From positions 176,799 through 240,798 of the forward strand of contig URGQ01000001.1 of NCBI GenBank assembly GCA_900547385.1: a DNA stretch of 64,000 nt, read 5' to 3'. The position numbers and the translations under genes are program-made. Below, piece after piece: positions 30,929-39,809 of this stretch (its first letter is position 1; each line of letters begins with the position of its first letter). The notes under the pieces are model-generated. The model saw only the letters and a list, made by a program, of their open reading frames with translations, did no database searches and was not told where the DNA came from. Source of the stretch: an uncultured Oscillospiraceae bacterium (lineage in GTDB: Bacteria; Bacillota; Clostridia; Oscillospirales; Ruminococcaceae).

Positions 30929-32700
30929 CCGTGAAAAAGATGAGCAAGATCCTGACATTTATTTTGGTGCTGGCCATGGTGCTGGGCACCGTAGCGATGG
31001 CAGACCAGTCTGAGGGCACCAATACTGGCAATACCACGAATGATACATATACCATTACAGCCGGAAAATTTGAAAATGGAACACTGACCATCAAGTACAA
31101 TTCTACCCAATCCCCTCTCACCGCCGGTGCCACATCCAGTGCCATTGCAAAAGGCACCGAGGTTACTATTCTGGCTGAACCCAAAGCCGGATATGAATTG
31201 GCTACCCTTAATTACACTATTGGTGAAACTACAACCGATATTAAAACAGACGGTAAATTTGTTTTGACTGGCAATGCAACCGTTACCCCCGTATTCCAGG
31301 CCAAGAGCACCCTGGGCGGCGAAAAGACCGCTGACAGTTTCCGGCTGGATGCTATTTGCAGCGGCAGCTACTACTGGCAGATGTACCACAAGGACATGGC
31401 CAATAACAAAAAGTACACCAAATATCCCGGCTCCCCTGCGGATAAGGTCAATCCCAGCTCTGAGATCGTAAAGGGCAACTATGTTGATTTGACCCTGTAT
31501 GTTACTGACAATGACTTTCTGAAGCTTTACAGCTCCACCGGCTACAGCAAGGATAATTTCTCTGTTACCACCCCTGGCGACAGCAGCTTCCTGGCTGGCT
31601 CCGGCGCCGGTGCTGAAATTGAAAAATGGACAGTAGGCAGCACCGATAAAGGTATGGTAATCCAGCTGACCGGCGTATACTATGTGGGCGGCAGCGATAA
31701 CACCTTGAAGCTTATCATTACCCAGGGCAACTACAATGCTATTGTAACCTGCAAGATCGATAACGCCACCATCATCCCCACCAAGCCGGACGACGAAAAA
31801 CCCGACACCGAGACCACCGCGGCCCAGCCCTATGTCATCATCAGCAGCTACAGCTACGGCAAGGGCGACCTGGTTGCCGGTGAGACCCGCAATGTCACCA
31901 TGACCTTCCGCAATACCAGCAAGACCATGGCGGTGGAAAACATGATGGTGACCATGACCCTGCCCGATGCCATGATGCTGACCAGCAGCTCCAATTCCTT
32001 CTACATCGAATCGCTGGCAGCCGAGGGCACCATCACCAAGACCGTGAATGTGACCGTGAAGCCCACTGCGGCGGCCCAGTCCCATTCCATGACCGTTGAT
32101 TTTACCTACGACTACCTGGATAACGGCGTGCGCCGCAATGCCAAGACCACCGAGAGCATCAGTATGCCGGTGCTGCAGGTGGACCGCTTTACCGTGACCG
32201 GCATCGACCTGCCCCAACAGATCTTCATAGGCGAGGAAAATAACCTCTCCGTCAACTTCGTCAATAAGAGCCGTACCGATATCTACAATCTTTCCGCCAA
32301 GCTGAACTGCGAGGGGCTTTCCAATAACGGCGAGGAGCAGTATCTGGGCAATCTTGCCTCCGGCACCACCTCCAGCGCCGATTTCTACATCACCGGGAAT
32401 GAAAAGGGCGAGCTGGTGGGTGAGGTCATTATCACCTACGAGGATACCAACATGAACCAGCGCACCGTTTCGGTGCCCTTTACCACGCAGGTGACCAGCT
32501 ACGAGGATGTATGGGGTCCCAGCAATCCCAGCGTCGACCCCGGTATGGATCCCGGCATTGACCCCGGTATGGAAGAGCCTGCGGGTTTCCCGTGGTTCTG
32601 GGTCATCGGTGGTGTGGTGGTAGTGGCTGCCGGCGTATTTGTGTACCTGAAGCTGCGTAAAAATAAAAAGGAGAGCGTAGAAGAAGATGAGGATATCTGA
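30925..32700 (+). CDS. Membrane-anchored CARDB/COG1361-type adaptor protein
   Basis: A 591-residue exported protein between the ATPase and permease genes. It has a signal peptide at 1-26, a segment at about 40-125 resembling divergent InlB B-repeats, then at about 290-525 two Ig-like modules of the COG1361/CARDB sort (VISSYSYGKGDLVAGETRN, LPQQIFIGEENNLSVNF). A Pro-Gly-Met spacer (VDPGMDPGIDPGM) leads to a single helix at about 555-577 and a charged cytoplasmic tail. It probably acts as an extracellular adaptor or substrate receptor of the ABC exporter, taking the place of the MacA-type fusion protein; this is inferred from position and topology. Confidence 0.8.
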   Translation: MTVKKMSKILTFILVLAMVLGTVAMADQSEGTNTGNTTNDTYTITAGKFENGTLTIKYNSTQSPLTAGATSSAIAKGTEVTILAEPKAGYELATLNYTIGETTTDIKTDGKFVLTGNATVTPVFQAKSTLGGEKTADSFRLDAICSGSYYWQMYHKDMANNKKYTKYPGSPADKVNPSSEIVKGNYVDLTLYVTDNDFLKLYSSTGYSKDNFSVTTPGDSSFLAGSGAGAEIEKWTVGSTDKGMVIQLTGVYYVGGSDNTLKLIITQGNYNAIVTCKIDNATIIPTKPDDEKPDTETTAAQPYVIISSYSYGKGDLVAGETRNVTMTFRNTSKTMAVENMMVTMTLPDAMMLTSSSNSFYIESLAAEGTITKTVNVTVKPTAAAQSHSMTVDFTYDYLDNGVRRNAKTTESISMPVLQVDRFTVTGIDLPQQIFIGEENNLSVNFVNKSRTDIYNLSAKLNCEGLSNNGEEQYLGNLASGTTSSADFYITGNEKGELVGEVIITYEDTNMNQRTVSVPFTTQVTSYEDVWGPSNPSVDPGMDPGIDPGMEEPAGFPWFWVIGGVVVVAAGVFVYLKLRKNKKESVEEDEDI

Positions 32701-34024
32701 CCTTCTGAGCGTCTGCCTGCGGAACCTGACCCGCCGCCGGGTGCGTACCGCCCTGACCGTTATCGGCGTTGTCATCGGCGTGTGCGCCATCATCTTGATG
32801 GTCTCACTCGGCATCGGTGCGCGGGAATCCATGATGCAGATGCTGCAAGAGTGGGGCGATCTTACCATCATCAATGTCTACAATTACGGCGGAGGCGAGA
32901 CCAAGCTGGACGATAAAGCCCTCTCCAAAATACAGGCGATGGATAATGTACAGATCGCGACCCCGTTTTACAGCAGCCGGGTCAGCTTCCGGCTGAAATC
33001 CCGCAACGGGCGCTATGCGGCCTATACCAATATCATCGGTATCTACCCCGATGCCTTTGAAGCGCTGGGCTATAAATTGAGCGACGGCACCTCCTTTGCG
33101 GACAGCAAAAAGGATTACAGCATGGTGGCGGGCGCCAATGTGGCGTATTCCTTCCGGGATACCAAGAAAAAGCGCAATAACTATGTGGATCGGTACCAGA
33201 CCGACGCCATGGGCAACCCCAAAAAGCCCTTTGTGGATATGATGAAGGATAAGCTGGTCTTGTACAGCGAAAGCTATGACAACAACGGCAACCTGAAAAA
33301 GGGCTTGGAGGTCACCCCCAACGTGATCGGCGTAATGGTGGAGGACTGGAACAAGGGTTGGGAGACCAGTGAGTGCCTCCTGATGGACATCAACCAGCTG
33401 AAGGCACTGGAGCAGAAATACTACAAGATCAGCGGTGAAAAGGCTCCAGACACCACCAACTATGATGAGGTACGGGTCAAGTGCGTAGACGCTGCCTCGG
33501 TTGCCGCAGTGCAGCAGTCCATCACCGATATGGGCTTCCAGTGCTCCTCGATGGAGGACACCCGCAAATACTTTGATGAGCAGCTTACCATGATCCAGAC
33601 GATGCTGGGCGGTCTGGCGGCTATCTCTCTGTTTGTCGCTGCCATCGGCATCGCCAACACCATGGTCATGTCCATCTATGAGCGCACCAAGGAGATCGGC
33701 GTCATGAAGGTGCTGGGCGCCGAGCTGGGCGCCATTCGCTCCATGTTCCTTACCGAGTCCGCAATGATCGGACTGATCGGCGGTGTGGTGGGCGTTGCAT
33801 TCAGCTTCCTCATCAGCTACCTGTTAAATAACGTGCCGCTTGTGGCGAACCTTCTTGCCACGCTGGGCTTGAGCTTCGGCAACGGCGGGGCGGTTTCCAT
33901 CATCCCGTGGTGGCTGGTGCTGGTGGCAATGGTCTTTTCGATGATGGTCGGCGTTGTTTTCGGTTTTATCCCTGCCAACCGCGCTGTTAAGATCTCCGCT
34001 TTGGAGGCCATCCGGCACGACTAA
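32687..34024 (+). CDS. MacB/FtsX-family ABC transporter permease
   Basis: A 445-residue permease with the four-helix MacB layout: one N-terminal helix (residues 20-42), a large extracellular domain (about 45-300) and three C-terminal helices with the FtsX motifs EIGVMKVLGA and PANRAVKISALEAIRHD. It overlaps the adaptor gene by 14 bases and so is co-translated with it. With the ATPase it should form a mechanotransmission-type exporter, moving lipoproteins, peptides or antimicrobials without a transport channel through the membrane. Confidence 0.93.
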   Translation: MRISDLLSVCLRNLTRRRVRTALTVIGVVIGVCAIILMVSLGIGARESMMQMLQEWGDLTIINVYNYGGGETKLDDKALSKIQAMDNVQIATPFYSSRVSFRLKSRNGRYAAYTNIIGIYPDAFEALGYKLSDGTSFADSKKDYSMVAGANVAYSFRDTKKKRNNYVDRYQTDAMGNPKKPFVDMMKDKLVLYSESYDNNGNLKKGLEVTPNVIGVMVEDWNKGWETSECLLMDINQLKALEQKYYKISGEKAPDTTNYDEVRVKCVDAASVAAVQQSITDMGFQCSSMEDTRKYFDEQLTMIQTMLGGLAAISLFVAAIGIANTMVMSIYERTKEIGVMKVLGAELGAIRSMFLTESAMIGLIGGVVGVAFSFLISYLLNNVPLVANLLATLGLSFGNGGAVSIIPWWLVLVAMVFSMMVGVVFGFIPANRAVKISALEAIRHD

Positions 34025-34046
34025 AATCTACATTTTGCACATAGGA

Positions 34047-34068
34047 AAAAGCTCCTTCGGGGGCTTTT
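34047..34068 (+). terminator. Terminator of the ABC exporter operon
   Basis: Stem AAAAGC-CC / GG-GCTTTT with a TTC loop, 22 bases after the permease stop. Its T tract overlaps the -35 of the next promoter. Confidence 0.75.
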
Positions 34069-34093
34069 CTCTTTGTGCCGCCCGTGGTATAAT
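34065..34093 (+). promoter_or_regulatory. Promoter of the NUDIX-adenine deaminase operon
   Basis: TTTTCT, 17-base spacer ending TGG, TATAAT (34088-34093): a weak -35 with an extended -10. The predicted start near 34100 puts repeat copy 6 about 22 nt into the transcript. Confidence 0.65.
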
Positions 34094-34121
34094 TTGAGAC
34101 AGAACCGGACTGGGCGGCACA

Positions 34122-34206
34122 GGGCGCGGGGCGCTCCGGACGGAGGCCGGAGCCACGGCCCGTAGGGCCGTGTAAGGCCGCCCGCAGGGCGGCCTGCCCC
34201 GCGCCC
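34122..34206. repeat. GC-rich multi-hairpin element (copy 6)
   Basis: Perfect 11-bp outer arms GGGCGCGGGGC and GCCCCGCGCCC enclose three hairpins: GCTCCGG / CCGGAGC (seven-base loop), CACGGCCC-GTA-GGGCCGTG and AGGCCGCCC-GCA-GGGCGGCCT. It lies in the 5' UTR of the NUDIX gene; GNA loops are on the mRNA strand. Confidence 0.88.
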
Positions 34207-34250
34207 CCATACCTGCCCGCTGCATCCACTCTGCCAAGGAGGGAAACACC

Positions 34251-34817
34251 ATGCCACACGATCTGCAAGCCAGCCTTGCCGCCTACCGGCCCTACAATGA
34301 GCAGGAGCAACACGATCTGCCGCTGCTGCTGGCCGCGCTAAAGCAGCCGGATAGCTTTACCCGGCAGAATGAAACCGCCCATTTTACTGCATCAGCCTGG
34401 GTGGTGAACCCCGCGCGGAATAAGGTGCTGATGATCTATCACAACATCTACAATAGCTGGAGCTGGACCGGCGGCCATGCCGATGGAGAGACCGACCTTT
34501 TGGCGGTCGCGCTGCGGGAGGTAGCCGAGGAAACCGGACTGCAAACGCTCCGCCCCGTCAGTCGTGAACTGTTCTCGGTCGAGATCCTTACCGTGGATGG
34601 ACACGAAAAACGAGGGCGGTATGTCCCCTCCCACCTGCATCTCAATTGCACCTATCTCATCGAAGCCGATGATACCGAGCCGCTGCGGGTAAAGCCCGAT
34701 GAAAACAGCGGTGTGCGGTGGTTCGCCCCGCGAGAGGCGCTGGCCGCCTGCACCGAACCCTGGATGCGCGACCGTATCTACCAAAAGCTCATCGAAAAAA
34801 ACACCCAGTATAAATAA
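34251..34817 (+). CDS. NUDIX hydrolase
   Basis: A 188-residue NUDIX protein. The Nudix box is complete: GHADGETDLLAVALREVAEE with the following TG (about residues 77-98), giving the GX5EX7REXXEEXG pattern that binds the metal and pyrophosphate. The substrate cannot be read from the sequence; it could be a nucleoside diphosphate derivative. GGAGGG lies eight bases before the ATG. Adenine deaminase follows after 14 bases, suggesting a purine-related or damaged-nucleotide role. Confidence 0.88.
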   Translation: MPHDLQASLAAYRPYNEQEQHDLPLLLAALKQPDSFTRQNETAHFTASAWVVNPARNKVLMIYHNIYNSWSWTGGHADGETDLLAVALREVAEETGLQTLRPVSRELFSVEILTVDGHEKRGRYVPSHLHLNCTYLIEADDTEPLRVKPDENSGVRWFAPREALAACTEPWMRDRIYQKLIEKNTQYK

Positions 34818-34831
34818 AAGGAGGGACTGTC

Positions 34832-36559
34832 ATGAAGCCGCATGAAACCACCGCCCAGTGCGTGGAGCGCAAGCTGGGGCGCAAGCTCCGCCTCATCCGC
34901 GTGGCGCGCGGGGAGGAACCGGCCGATATCGTATTCAAAAACGCCACCTATCTCAATGTGTTCAGCAATGATTTTTGTCATGGGGATATTGCTGTTTCCG
35001 ATGGACTCATCGCCGGCATCGGCAGCTACCACGGCAGCAAAGAGGTGGATGTCTCCGGCAGCTTTGTCTGCCCCGGCCTCATCGATGCCCACATCCACCT
35101 GGAAAGCAGCCTGGTTTCCCCTGCCGAGTTTGCCCGAGCGGTCATCCGCCACGGCACCACCACTGTCATCACCGATCCGCACGAGATCGCCAATGTCATG
35201 GGAGTGGATGGCATCCGCTATATGCTGGAGGCCACCGAGGGCCTGCCGGTGGATGTCCACTTTATGCTGCCCAGCTGCGTGCCCGCCACGCCGTTGGATG
35301 AAAGCGGCTGCACGCTGGATTATCAGGCCATCGATGACCTGTATGACCACTCTAGAGTTCTTGGCCTGGCGGAAATGATGAACTATGTCGGTGTCATCAA
35401 TGGCGACCCAGCAGTCATCAGCAAAATCCTGGCCAGTCAGGCCCACCACAAAAAAATCGATGGCCACGCACCCGATCTCTCCGGCGCCGATCTCAACGCC
35501 TATATCGCCGCCGGCGTCTATTCCGATCACGAGTGCAGCACCTGCCAGGATGCGCTGGAAAAGCTGCAGCTCGGCCAGTTCATCATGATACGGGAGGGCA
35601 CCGCCGCCCAGAATCTGCGGGCACTCCTGCCGCTGCTCAATCAGCAGTACTACTCCCGGTGCATGTTTGCCACCGATGATAAACACCCCCTGGATCTTTT
35701 GCAGGGCGGCCACATCGATTATATCATCAGGGAAGCCATTGCCTGCGGCGTTGATCCCATCATTGCCATCAAGGTGGCCAGCCATCAGGCAGCCCGCTAT
35801 TTCCTGATGAACAACAAAGGCGCCATCGCCCCCGGCTACCTGGCCGACCTGGTGGTCTTCGATAACTTCCGTCACTTCAATATCCAGGAGGTGTATAAGC
35901 GCGGCCGCTGCGTCTTTGCGGATGGCGAGGTTCTACCCTTTGACGCGCCCGCAGTGGAGCCCAGCCTTTCCCGCCGCGCGCACGAGACCTTCCGCATTGC
36001 GCCGGTCACGCCGCAGCAGCTGGCCGCCGGAGATCTGCCGGTCATCGGCATCGTCCCGGGCGAAATCATCACCCAGAACCTGGGCCGGGCGGCTGCCCCC
36101 GATCCCACCCATGATATCCTAAAGATCGCCGTAGCGGAGCGCCACCATGGCACCGGGCACATTGGCCTGGGATACATTAAAGGTTACGGCCTGCGGCAGG
36201 GCGCTGTGGCCACCAGCTTTGCCCACGATTCCCATAATATCATCGCCGTGGGCGCCGATGACGCCGACCTGGCCTTTGCCATCAACCGCATTGCCGAAAT
36301 GCAGGGCGGCACCGTAGTCGTGCACGAGGGCAAGGTCATCGCTGAGCTGCCGCTGCCGGTGGCTGGCCTAATGAGTGACGCCCCGCTGGAGGAGGTAAAC
36401 GACCTGCTGGAGCAGGCCAAGGCCGCCGCCCACCGCATGGGTGTTTCCCCGGGCATCGATCCCTTTATGACCCTCTCCTTTATGAGTCTGCCGGTCATTC
36501 CCGCCCTCAAGATCACCACCCACGGGGTCTTTGATGTGGAACAGTGGAAATACATCTGA
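34832..36559 (+). CDS. ade: Adenine deaminase
   Basis: A 575-residue amidohydrolase of the bacterial adenine deaminase family (adenine to hypoxanthine plus ammonia), used in purine salvage. The N-terminal metal motif DAHIHLESS (about residues 86-94), the DPHEIAN segment and FATDDKHPLDL are present, and the C-terminal domain ends in VFDVEQWKYI. Full family length. AAGGAGGG precedes the ATG by about nine bases. It shares the operon with the NUDIX gene and has its own terminator behind it. Confidence 0.93.
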   Translation: MKPHETTAQCVERKLGRKLRLIRVARGEEPADIVFKNATYLNVFSNDFCHGDIAVSDGLIAGIGSYHGSKEVDVSGSFVCPGLIDAHIHLESSLVSPAEFARAVIRHGTTTVITDPHEIANVMGVDGIRYMLEATEGLPVDVHFMLPSCVPATPLDESGCTLDYQAIDDLYDHSRVLGLAEMMNYVGVINGDPAVISKILASQAHHKKIDGHAPDLSGADLNAYIAAGVYSDHECSTCQDALEKLQLGQFIMIREGTAAQNLRALLPLLNQQYYSRCMFATDDKHPLDLLQGGHIDYIIREAIACGVDPIIAIKVASHQAARYFLMNNKGAIAPGYLADLVVFDNFRHFNIQEVYKRGRCVFADGEVLPFDAPAVEPSLSRRAHETFRIAPVTPQQLAAGDLPVIGIVPGEIITQNLGRAAAPDPTHDILKIAVAERHHGTGHIGLGYIKGYGLRQGAVATSFAHDSHNIIAVGADDADLAFAINRIAEMQGGTVVVHEGKVIAELPLPVAGLMSDAPLEEVNDLLEQAKAAAHRMGVSPGIDPFMTLSFMSLPVIPALKITTHGVFDVEQWKYI

Positions 36560-36571
36560 TTTTTCTTGCAG

Positions 36572-36609
36572 AGCCGTGTCCTCCCCCCTGTGGGGCGGGC
36601 ACGGCTTTT
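36572..36609 (+). terminator. Terminator after adenine deaminase
   Basis: Stem AGCCGTG / CACGGCT with an inner CCCC / GGGG region, followed by TTTTC. The rest of the gap to 36853 has a CATTTGT / ACAAATG inverted repeat, an extended -10 and a degenerate GC-rich stretch (about 36772-36823). Confidence 0.8.
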
Positions 36610-36735
36610 CCATTTAGGGCTTTTTGCAGGGGGCATGGCGGGCGCCCGCACCCTATCTCGCCTCCATTTGTGTACCTCCTCCAAAAACAAATGCCAATCC
36701 CCTGTAAACATTGTCTTTCCTTTCGCCCTTTTATG

Positions 36736-36744
36736 TGCTAAAAT
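36736..36744 (+). promoter_or_regulatory. Extended -10 promoter of the transporter-peptidase operon
   Basis: TGC directly before TAAAAT (36739-36744). At 17 bases upstream there is TTTCCT, a weak -35. Confidence 0.5.
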
Positions 36745-36853
36745 ATTGCATTATAAGGAGCGTTCCACCGATACGGTCGGGCCAGCCCTTCCGGGCAGCC
36801 CTCCCCCGCTCCGGTACGCCCCTGCCAAATCTCTGCAAAAGGAGTGACAGTGT

Positions 36854-37591
36854 GTGAATTTTTCCGTCAATAGCCCCATCCTGTTCGTGCTGGCCGGGAT
36901 CATCATTCTGGCCGTGCTGGCGCAGTCGGTGTTCTTCCTGGTGCGGGCCATCCACCGCAGCAAGGAGATCGGCATGGACCAGCAGAAGCTGCGCAAGACC
37001 ATGGTCACCGCCGGCGTTTTCACCATCGCCCCGGCCGTCGCCATCGTCATCAGCGTCATCACCCTTTCCAAGGACCTCGGCCTGCCGCTGCCCTGGCTGC
37101 GCCTTTCGGTGGTCGGCTCCCTCTCCTACGAGACCATTGCCGCCACCAACGCCGAAAGCGCCATGGGTCTGGTGTTCGGTCAGGTCTCCTCACTTACCGC
37201 CTCCCAGTATGTCACCATTGCATGGGTCATGACCATCAGCATCATGCTGGGCATCTGGCTGGTACCGCTCATCGGTAAAAAGCTGCAGGGCGGCATGACC
37301 AAGATAGAAAACCGTGATAAGCGCTGGGGCGATATCCTCTCCTCCGCCCTGTTCATCGGTATGATCGCCGCTTTCCTCGGCTATGTGTTCTGCGATTTCG
37401 GCACCATCTTCCATGGTGATCCCTCCGGCCTTATCCCGGTATGCGTTATGATCGTTTCCGCCGTTATTATGGCGCTGTGCGGCCTTATCATGAAAAAAAC
37501 CGGCTGGCACTGGGTAGGCGATTACGCCCTGCCGATGAGTCTTATTCTCGGCATGGCCTCCGCTATTCCCATTACCGGCTGGCTGTCCTAA
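36854..37591 (+). CDS. DUF5058-type polytopic membrane protein
   Basis: A 245-residue integral membrane protein with six or seven hydrophobic segments, resembling DUF5058 proteins. GTG start with AAGGAG ten bases upstream. The next gene, 19 bases on, codes for another membrane protein of similar size, and an M20 peptidase follows. The pair probably forms a two-component transporter, perhaps for an amino-acid conjugate or dipeptide that the peptidase cleaves. The substrate is not shown by the sequence. Confidence 0.6.
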   Translation: MNFSVNSPILFVLAGIIILAVLAQSVFFLVRAIHRSKEIGMDQQKLRKTMVTAGVFTIAPAVAIVISVITLSKDLGLPLPWLRLSVVGSLSYETIAATNAESAMGLVFGQVSSLTASQYVTIAWVMTISIMLGIWLVPLIGKKLQGGMTKIENRDKRWGDILSSALFIGMIAAFLGYVFCDFGTIFHGDPSGLIPVCVMIVSAVIMALCGLIMKKTGWHWVGDYALPMSLILGMASAIPITGWLS

Positions 37592-37610
37592 GGGAAAGGA
37601 GGATCACACC

Positions 37611-38279
37611 ATGAAAAAAGCAAATATGACTTATATGGATTCCGTCCATCACTACGGCCGCGTCTGGAACCTTTCGATGATGGTTCTGCTGCTGATGTTC
37701 CCCGCCGCCGTTTCCATCATCTTCCACGCCCCTGCCGATGGCAAGGGCCTCCTGATGGGCCTCATCGCCACCGCCCCCATGTACTGGGCGGTCGGATTTA
37801 TTGAAACGCTGACCTATGTGCCCATGCTGGGCGCGGGCGGCAGCTACCTTTCCTTCGTCACCGGCAATATCAGTAATCTCAAGCTCCCCTGTGCCCTCAA
37901 CGCGCTGGAGCAGGCCGATGTGAAAGCCAACAGCGAGGAAGGCGAGATCGTTTCCACCGTAGCCATTGCCGTTTCCAGTATCGTCACCACCGTTATCATC
38001 ATTCTGGGCGTCATTCTCATCATCCCGCTCACCCCGGTGCTGGAAAGCCCCGCCCTGGCCCCCGCCTTCGCGCAGATTCTGCCCGCCCTGTTCGGTGGCC
38101 TGGGTGTGGTGTTTATTTCGAAGAACGCCAAGCTCTCCATCGCTCCCATCTGCCTGATGCTGGTTCTCTTCATCTTCGTTCCCGCCCTCAATTCCAGCAC
38201 CGTTGGCATTATGGTGCCGGTCAGCGTGCTGTTTACCGTGGGGGTGGCCCGCATCCTGTATAAAAAGGGGATCCTGTGA
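37611..38279 (+). CDS. Polytopic membrane protein, partner of the DUF5058 protein
   Basis: A 222-residue membrane protein with about six hydrophobic helices and a Gly-rich loop (MLGAGGSYLSFVTGNISNLKLP at about 70-91) that could line a substrate site. I do not recognise a named family beyond its constant association with the preceding type of gene. AAGGAGG precedes the ATG. It ends 32 bases before the M20 peptidase. Confidence 0.55.
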   Translation: MKKANMTYMDSVHHYGRVWNLSMMVLLLMFPAAVSIIFHAPADGKGLLMGLIATAPMYWAVGFIETLTYVPMLGAGGSYLSFVTGNISNLKLPCALNALEQADVKANSEEGEIVSTVAIAVSSIVTTVIIILGVILIIPLTPVLESPALAPAFAQILPALFGGLGVVFISKNAKLSIAPICLMLVLFIFVPALNSSTVGIMVPVSVLFTVGVARILYKKGIL

Positions 38280-38311
38280 TCCCATAAAATACTGCAAGGA
38301 GGTTTTCTGTC

Positions 38312-39748
38312 ATGATCGTTCTGTATATCATATTGGCCGTTCTCGTCCTGCTGCTGGCTGTGGTGCTGCTGCGCACCGCGGCGTTCCGTCCCAAGGCCGA
38401 AGCTTTCAGGACCTATGCCCCCGTCGAATTTGACCGAGAGGCCGCTGTAACCAACCTTCAGCAGCTCATCCGCTGCCGTACCGTCAGCTACACCGATGCC
38501 GCCAAGGAGGATCCGGCGGAATTTGAAAAGCTCATCGCCCTGCTGCCGGAATTATATCCCCATGTTTATGAAAAATGCACCCTCACCCGCCTGCCGGACC
38601 GCGGCCTGCTGTTCTACTGGGCGGGCAAGGCCCACGATGAGGCTTCGGTCATGATGGCGCACTTTGATGTTGTCCCGGTGGAGGAGGAGAACTGGAAAAA
38701 GCCTCCCTTTGAGGGCATCATTGAGGACGGCGTGCTGTGGGGACGCGGCACCCTTGATACCAAGGTCACCTTTAACGGCGTGCTGACTGCCGCCGATCAT
38801 CTGATTGCGCAAGGCTTCCAGCCGGAGCAGGATGTTTACTTCGCTTTCTCCGGTCAGGAGGAGATCAACGGCCCCGGCGCCGTCAATATCGTCCACTGGT
38901 TCCAGGAGCACAATATCAATATCCAGCTTGTCGTGGATGAGGGCGGTGCGGTGGTCGAGGATGTTTTCCCCGGCGTCAAGCAGCCCTGTGCGCTCATTGG
39001 TATTGCCGAAAAGGGCATGATGAACCTGGAATACAGCGTTTCCTCCGCCGGCGGTCACGCCTCCGCCCCCAAGCCCCACACCCCCGTGGGCGTACTGGCG
39101 GATGCCTGCTGCAAGGTGGAAAATCACCCCTTTACCATGCACATCACCGCCCCGGCCGCCAAGATGTTTGATACCCTCGGCCGCCACTCCACCTTCCTTT
39201 ACCGCATGATCTTCGCCAACCTCTGGCTCTTCGGCGGCGTACTGGATAACCTGTGCAAAAAGCAGGGCGGCGAGCTGAACGCCCTGATGCGCACCACCGT
39301 AGCCTTCACCCAGATGCAGGGCAGCAAGGCCAGCAATGTCATCCCGCCCAGTGCTTCCATGGTCAGCAACATGCGGCTTAATCCCGCCGATACCATGGAG
39401 AGCGCCATGGAATACATCCGCGGGGTCATCGGCAATGACGCCGTAACGCTCCGCTGCGTCGAGGGCATGAATCCCAGCCCCATCAGTGAAACCGACTGCC
39501 CCGCGTGGGATAAGGTCGCTTCCGCCGTGGCAGGCACATGGCAAGGCTCCCTTGTCTCCCCGTACTTGATGGTACAGTGCAGCGACAGCCGCCATTACGG
39601 CCCCGTCAGCAACCATGTTTACCGCTTCTCCGCCATGGATCTCACCGCCGAGGAGCGCAGCACCATCCACGGCAACAATGAGCGCATCCGCACCGAAGTC
39701 ATCGGCCGTGCGGTGGAGTTCTACATCCGCCTGATGAGCCAATGCTGA
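38312..39748 (+). CDS. Membrane-anchored M20-family peptidase
   Basis: A 478-residue zinc peptidase of the carboxypeptidase S / PM20D1 subgroup. A single N-terminal helix (residues 2-24) anchors it. The M20 metal and catalytic motifs follow: MMAHFDVVP (about 112-120), GRGTLDTK with the bridging Asp (146-153) and SGQEEINGPG with the catalytic Glu (178-187), plus the dimerisation domain with GGHAS. It may cleave N-acyl amino acids or dipeptides. Third gene of the 36.8-39.7 kb operon; AAGGAGG precedes the ATG. Confidence 0.88.
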   Translation: MIVLYIILAVLVLLLAVVLLRTAAFRPKAEAFRTYAPVEFDREAAVTNLQQLIRCRTVSYTDAAKEDPAEFEKLIALLPELYPHVYEKCTLTRLPDRGLLFYWAGKAHDEASVMMAHFDVVPVEEENWKKPPFEGIIEDGVLWGRGTLDTKVTFNGVLTAADHLIAQGFQPEQDVYFAFSGQEEINGPGAVNIVHWFQEHNINIQLVVDEGGAVVEDVFPGVKQPCALIGIAEKGMMNLEYSVSSAGGHASAPKPHTPVGVLADACCKVENHPFTMHITAPAAKMFDTLGRHSTFLYRMIFANLWLFGGVLDNLCKKQGGELNALMRTTVAFTQMQGSKASNVIPPSASMVSNMRLNPADTMESAMEYIRGVIGNDAVTLRCVEGMNPSPISETDCPAWDKVASAVAGTWQGSLVSPYLMVQCSDSRHYGPVSNHVYRFSAMDLTAEERSTIHGNNERIRTEVIGRAVEFYIRLMSQC

Positions 39749-39768
39749 CCCCATAACGCCATAAAATC

Positions 39769-39797
39769 ACCCCCGGCCGTTTGGCCGGGGGTATTTT
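39769..39797. terminator. Bidirectional terminator
   Basis: Perfect ten-bp stem ACCCCCGGCC / GGCCGGGGGT with a GTTT loop, T tracts on both strands. It separates the convergent M20 peptidase and anti-sigma/LytM genes. Confidence 0.88.
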
Positions 39798-39809
39798 CCA
39801 CGCTTTTAT

